DNA of 49,655 nt from Bacteroidales bacterium (GTDB taxonomy: Bacteria > Bacteroidota > Bacteroidia > Bacteroidales > WCHB1-69). Where the stretch lies: NCBI GenBank assembly GCA_017395245.1, contig JAFPVR010000005.1:1-49655 (forward strand), read 5' to 3'. The translations under genes were made by a program, and so were the position numbers. The notes beneath the pieces are model-generated. The model was not told the origin of the DNA. It did not search any database and saw nothing but the letters and a program-made list of their open reading frames with translations. This document shows, piece after piece, positions 46,761 through 49,655 of the stretch (position 1 is the first letter of the stretch; each line of letters begins with the position of its first letter).

Positions 46761-46768
46761 TACCTTTG
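46761..46768 (+). promoter_or_regulatory. -7 promoter box TACCTTTG
   Basis: TAnnTTTG match 25 nt before the iron-sulfur protein gene. Confidence 0.65.
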
Positions 46769-46793
46769 CGCCCTGAATCAAAGTAAACCGATT

Positions 46794-48098
46794 ATGAAAG
46801 AAATCTCCCCCGACAGCATCCAGAAAGCCGTCAACATACTGACCACCCACACGGACAGCAAGCTCCTCACGCACCTCAACGCCTGCGTGCACTGCGGGCT
46901 GTGCGACACGAGCTGCCTGTTTTTCAAGACCTTCCAGGAGGCCAAGTATATTCCGGGCCGGAAAGTGGATATGGTGTCGTCGGTTTATCGCCGCTACTGC
47001 ACCTTCTTAGGCAAAACCGCGCCAAAGTTAGTGAATGCCAAAGAGTTGACGGAGGACTATGTCGCTGAAATGGTGGATGCGCTGTACGGCGCGTGCACAA
47101 TGTGCGGCCGCTGCGTGAAACACTGCTCCATCGGGGTAGATATCCCCTTCGTGGTGCGCACTGGCCGCCGGATGTTAGCCACCATGGGCTGCGTGCCCGC
47201 TTCGCTGCAGGCCACCGTGGATGCCGCCCTCAACACCAAAAACAACATGGCCATCCCGAAGGAGGACTTCGTGGACACCATCGACTGGATGCAGGAGGAG
47301 CTGCAAGATGAGTTGGAGACGGAAGAGACACTCATCCCGCTGAACAAGGAAGGGGCGGAAATCCTCTACACACTCAACCCGCGCGAGCCGAAGTTCTTCC
47401 CGCTCTCCATCGCCGCCGCCGCCAAAATCTTCTATATGGCCGGTGCCAACTGGACCCTGTCCGACGAGATGTACGATGTGACCAACTACGGCTACTTCTC
47501 CGGCAACGACGCCCACGCCAAGCAGATTGCCCAGCACATGTACGACGAAATGGCGAAGCTGAAATGCAAGACGCTCGTGTTGGGCGAATGCGGACACGGC
47601 ACACGCGCCCTCCGCTGGGAAGCACCCAACTATATGAAAAAACATCCCGACTTCAAGATGATTTCCCTCGTGGAGCTCATCGAGGAATACATCAAATCGG
47701 GAAAGATAAAATTAGACAAGTCGTTGAACACCAAGAAGTACACCATCCACGACCCGTGCAATATTGTGCGAAACGGCGGGTTATTCAACTCGTTGCGTTA
47801 TGTGGTGAAACAAGCCGTGCCGGAACTCATCGAAATGGACCCCTACGGCAGCGACAACTTCTGCTGCGGCGGCGGGGGCGGCATGTTGGCCATGAGCGAA
47901 TACAACGAACGCCGACTCGGCATCGGCAAGGTCAAAGCTGACCAAATCAAGGCGACAGGCGCGTATGTGGTGATTACACCGTGTCATAACTGCGCCGACC
48001 AGCTTAACCAAATCAACCACGAGTACAAGCTCGGTGTGGAGATCAAATCCGTAGCGGAAGTGGTAGCCGACGCGATAGTGCTCGACAAAGGCGAATAA
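46794..48098 (+). CDS. HdrD/DsrK-like (Fe-S)-binding oxidoreductase
   Basis: This 434-residue protein has two 4Fe-4S ferredoxin-type motifs near the N-terminus (CVHCGLCDTSC and CTMCGRCVKHC) and two CCG-type halves in the C-terminal part, seen as HDPCNIVRNGG, NFCCGGGGGML and TPCHNCADQL. This is the layout of heterodisulfide reductase subunit D, DsrK and TmcB. It is cytoplasmic or membrane-associated and probably passes electrons between a quinone partner and a thiol or disulfide. No partner subunit is adjacent. ATG 46794 was chosen over longer frames running back through the divergent promoter. Confidence 0.9.
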   Translation: MKEISPDSIQKAVNILTTHTDSKLLTHLNACVHCGLCDTSCLFFKTFQEAKYIPGRKVDMVSSVYRRYCTFLGKTAPKLVNAKELTEDYVAEMVDALYGACTMCGRCVKHCSIGVDIPFVVRTGRRMLATMGCVPASLQATVDAALNTKNNMAIPKEDFVDTIDWMQEELQDELETEETLIPLNKEGAEILYTLNPREPKFFPLSIAAAAKIFYMAGANWTLSDEMYDVTNYGYFSGNDAHAKQIAQHMYDEMAKLKCKTLVLGECGHGTRALRWEAPNYMKKHPDFKMISLVELIEEYIKSGKIKLDKSLNTKKYTIHDPCNIVRNGGLFNSLRYVVKQAVPELIEMDPYGSDNFCCGGGGGMLAMSEYNERRLGIGKVKADQIKATGAYVVITPCHNCADQLNQINHEYKLGVEIKSVAEVVADAIVLDKGE

Positions 48099-48108
48099 CT
48101 CTGGAAAT

Positions 48109-48627
48109 CTAATTTTCGAACCTTGACCGACGGGTAGTATCCGGTGCGACAGGTTTCAACTTTCCTTTGAATCTGGCATCCATCTCTTTGCCTTTCAAGG
48201 AATCCGTAGTGGTGGTGACATTCATGAATTGAGGAATGTTGATAAGCACCTCTGCCTTCCATTCCTGATTCTCTTTCACCATGTTAAGTTTCCCTTCCTG
48301 CACTTGTATGGGGGTGGTTTTGGTATAAGAAACCTCAGCTGCTGTATCATTTATGATAGAGATATCATTTATCACAATGGTGGCAGGTGTGTTCTTAGCC
48401 AAATACGAGGAATCCAGATTAGGCATGATGGTATTCTCTATGAAGTGCAACGTGTTGTTGATAGTTTTGGTAGTGGCATAAGCCTCCGCCTCTGCTATCT
48501 TGTAATTGCCCATAGCCATAAGGTATCCCATGGCGTTTTTCTCTATCATTTGTTCGTCACTCTTGCAGGATGTCATCACTATCATGAATGACAGCAAAAA
48601 AGCAACACCTTTGAAAATCTTTGACAT
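48109..48627 (-). CDS. Hypothetical lipoprotein
   Basis: This 172-residue protein has a lipobox (KIFKGVAFLLSFMIVMTSC) and a mature part with MGYLMAMGNYKIAEAEAYAT and VSYTKTTPIQVQEGKLNMVKENQEWK (landmarks), a pattern like DUF4878/NTF2-like lipoproteins of Bacteroidota. Function is unknown. Either ATG 48627 or ATG 48633 could start it; the sequence TAGGAAA upstream gives better spacing to 48627. It is preceded on its strand by a terminator, so it needs its own promoter, which I do not see. Confidence 0.75.
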   Translation of the reverse strand: MSKIFKGVAFLLSFMIVMTSCKSDEQMIEKNAMGYLMAMGNYKIAEAEAYATTKTINNTLHFIENTIMPNLDSSYLAKNTPATIVINDISIINDTAAEVSYTKTTPIQVQEGKLNMVKENQEWKAEVLINIPQFMNVTTTTDSLKGKEMDARFKGKLKPVAPDTTRRSRFEN

Positions 48628-48647
48628 GGTCATTTTCCTATAAAAAC

Positions 48648-48676
48648 AATGCCCACGCACGTGGTACGTGGGCATT
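48648..48676 (-). terminator. Rho-independent terminator on the minus strand
   Basis: AATGCCCACG and CGTGGGCATT pair; on the minus strand it is followed by a T-rich stretch. It ends the transcript of the 48699-49484 gene. Confidence 0.8.
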
Positions 48677-48698
48677 TGAACTTTAAGCTTACTGTTGA

Positions 48699-49484
48699 TT
48701 ATCTAACAGCAACAACGTTTTTGGAGATTTTTTTCATTGAAGACTTAGCAGCAGCCATCTCAATGTTGGACATATTGACCGTCATGTTTGCGGTGGGAGC
48801 GGCATCGAAACCAGTACCGTTAACAAAAGCCTCCATAGCGCTGAACATCACAGCATTAGCCGTAGAAGTCATCGTCATAGCGGTAGCATCGAAAGCGCTC
48901 ACATTGAGGTTGAGGCTCTTTGCCCACCAGTCACCATAATAGTTGCCGCTTTGGTCTTGCAGAGTGGTTTCATTATAATACTCAACCCAAGCCACAACAC
49001 CGTTATCGTAGTTCTGGCCATCGGCGGTAGCGTCGGTGTAAGAACCAACAGCAGCAGCGTAAGCAGCAACGTCAGCCTTAGGATATTCGCTTGAAGTGGT
49101 CTTGCAGGAATAGATATCCCATGCACCATAATCAGTGAAATATCTGCCATCGATGGTGTTGGCATCCCAATTGTTGCCACTGAAAGCCACCTTCACAGAG
49201 GGAGCAGCAACTTTGAAGTAAGCCGTGTAGGTTTCGTCAGCAGAAACGGTGATGGTGCGAGGATTTTGGGTGTTGCCATCCTGCCATTTTTCGAACTCGT
49301 AACCAGGAACAGCAGTAGCGGTCAGAACGACCTCGGCTCCTTCAGCATAAGAACCAGCACCCGTCACAGTACCCCAAGCATCGTTGTTGGTGTTCACAGT
49401 GATCGTGAAATTTTTAGTACAAGAGGTGAAAATCATACCTCCGGCCAGAAGGGCCATGCACAATACGCTTAATACTTTTTTCAT
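48699..49484 (-). CDS. Lipoprotein with a divergent InlB B-repeat
   Basis: This 261-residue protein has a lipobox (VLCMALLAGGMIFTSC) followed by a single B-repeat-like domain (about 24-92) with WGTVTGAGSYAEGAEV, a GYEFEKWQDG core and ETYTAYF, the pattern of divergent InlB B-repeats in bacterial surface proteins. The rest (about 95-261) has no recognised motif and is rich in Ala, Thr and Asn. It is probably displayed on the cell surface and may act in adhesion. Confidence 0.85.
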   Translation of the reverse strand: MKKVLSVLCMALLAGGMIFTSCTKNFTITVNTNNDAWGTVTGAGSYAEGAEVVLTATAVPGYEFEKWQDGNTQNPRTITVSADETYTAYFKVAAPSVKVAFSGNNWDANTIDGRYFTDYGAWDIYSCKTTSSEYPKADVAAYAAAVGSYTDATADGQNYDNGVVAWVEYYNETTLQDQSGNYYGDWWAKSLNLNVSAFDATAMTMTSTANAVMFSAMEAFVNGTGFDAAPTANMTVNMSNIEMAAAKSSMKKISKNVVAVR

Positions 49485-49549
49485 AATACTTTTTTTAATT
49501 TAAAGGTGAATAAAATAATGATAATCCGTATCTAACCCAAAAAAAAGTG

Positions 49550-49557
49550 TATATTTG
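49550..49557 (+). promoter_or_regulatory. -7 promoter box TATATTTG
   Basis: TAnnTTTG match 22 nt before the ATG of the transposase fragment. Confidence 0.6.
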
Positions 49558-49579
49558 CAGCCATCAAAATATAGGTGCT

Positions 49580-49655
49580 ATGAAATTGATAGACTTTGCC
49601 AAACGCTTTGACAGTGAGGAATCTTGCGAGCAATACCTCAAGGAGGCACGCGAGA
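49580..49655 (+). mobile_element. Start of an IS1595-type transposase gene (cut by window edge)
   Basis: The first 25 codons read MKLIDFAKRFDSEESCEQYLKEARE, with the LIDFAKRF and ESCEQYL parts resembling the N-terminus of IS1595/ISXO2-family transposases of Bacteroidota, which continue into a zinc-ribbon. The rest lies outside the window and no terminal inverted repeat is identified, so the family call is provisional. Confidence 0.6.

Overview
The window is chromosomal DNA from a member of the Bacteroidota, most likely an uncultured Bacteroidales. The evidence is the family-specific promoter -7 box (TAnnTTTG) ahead of most transcription units, a type IX secretion (T9SS) C-terminal sorting domain, gliding-motility-type ABC genes gldF and gldG, many short lipoproteins with LxxC lipoboxes, and the rpsU-xerC-hpf gene order. 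The sequence alone does not resolve the genus.

Positions 1-13.6 kb form an accessory, defence-like island. It opens with an AT-rich tract carrying the tail of an unidentified gene and a cytosine-5 methyltransferase cut off just before its catalytic motif. A McrB-like AAA+ gene, a DUF1016/YhcG nuclease gene and a DUF2357 (McrC-like) nuclease gene follow at 16 and 9 nt spacing. The base composition of the McrB-like gene changes abruptly inside the frame near position 895. Next come a truncated and an intact TSCPD gene flanking a SEC-C protein, a YqaE/Pmp3 peptide, an internally deleted DUF1016 gene, a NUDIX-WG-repeat fusion, a fucose-isomerase-like protein, an unrecognised protein with a nearby degraded copy of its C-terminus, and an AbiEi/AbiEii toxin-antitoxin pair.

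Positions 13.6-37.3 kb are mostly housekeeping: a SAM hydrolase-like gene and an omega-amidase, tRNA-Phe, gldFG, a LolC/E-type permease, pta, an acidic unknown, lpxH-era, a secreted protein with a large GH2 beta-galactosidase, two lipoproteins, apt, ilvE, rpsU-xerC-hpf, and a PASTA / T9SS-cargo / DnaQ-like exonuclease operon. Positions 37.5-44.6 kb look like one operon for surface polysaccharide: a saccharopine-dehydrogenase-like enzyme, a Wzx flippase, a TupA-like ATP-grasp protein, a natural fusion of a Wzy-like membrane polymerase with a GT4 glycosyltransferase, and a GT2 glycosyltransferase. The window ends with a TonB-dependent receptor, an HdrD/DsrK-like iron-sulfur protein, two lipoproteins and the start of an IS1595-type transposase.

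The most striking non-gene structure is a set of short repeats between genes. One class is tandem heptamers: at least eight loci whose unit sequence differs but whose period is always 7 nt. A second class is about 28-bp palindromes with fixed GTAGAGACG/CGTCTCTAC arms and variable but self-complementary centres, in seven copies. Two rarer hairpin repeats are also present. Several copies run into the 3' ends of genes and encode their C-terminal tails. All assignments rest on reading the sequence; no database search or structure prediction was run.
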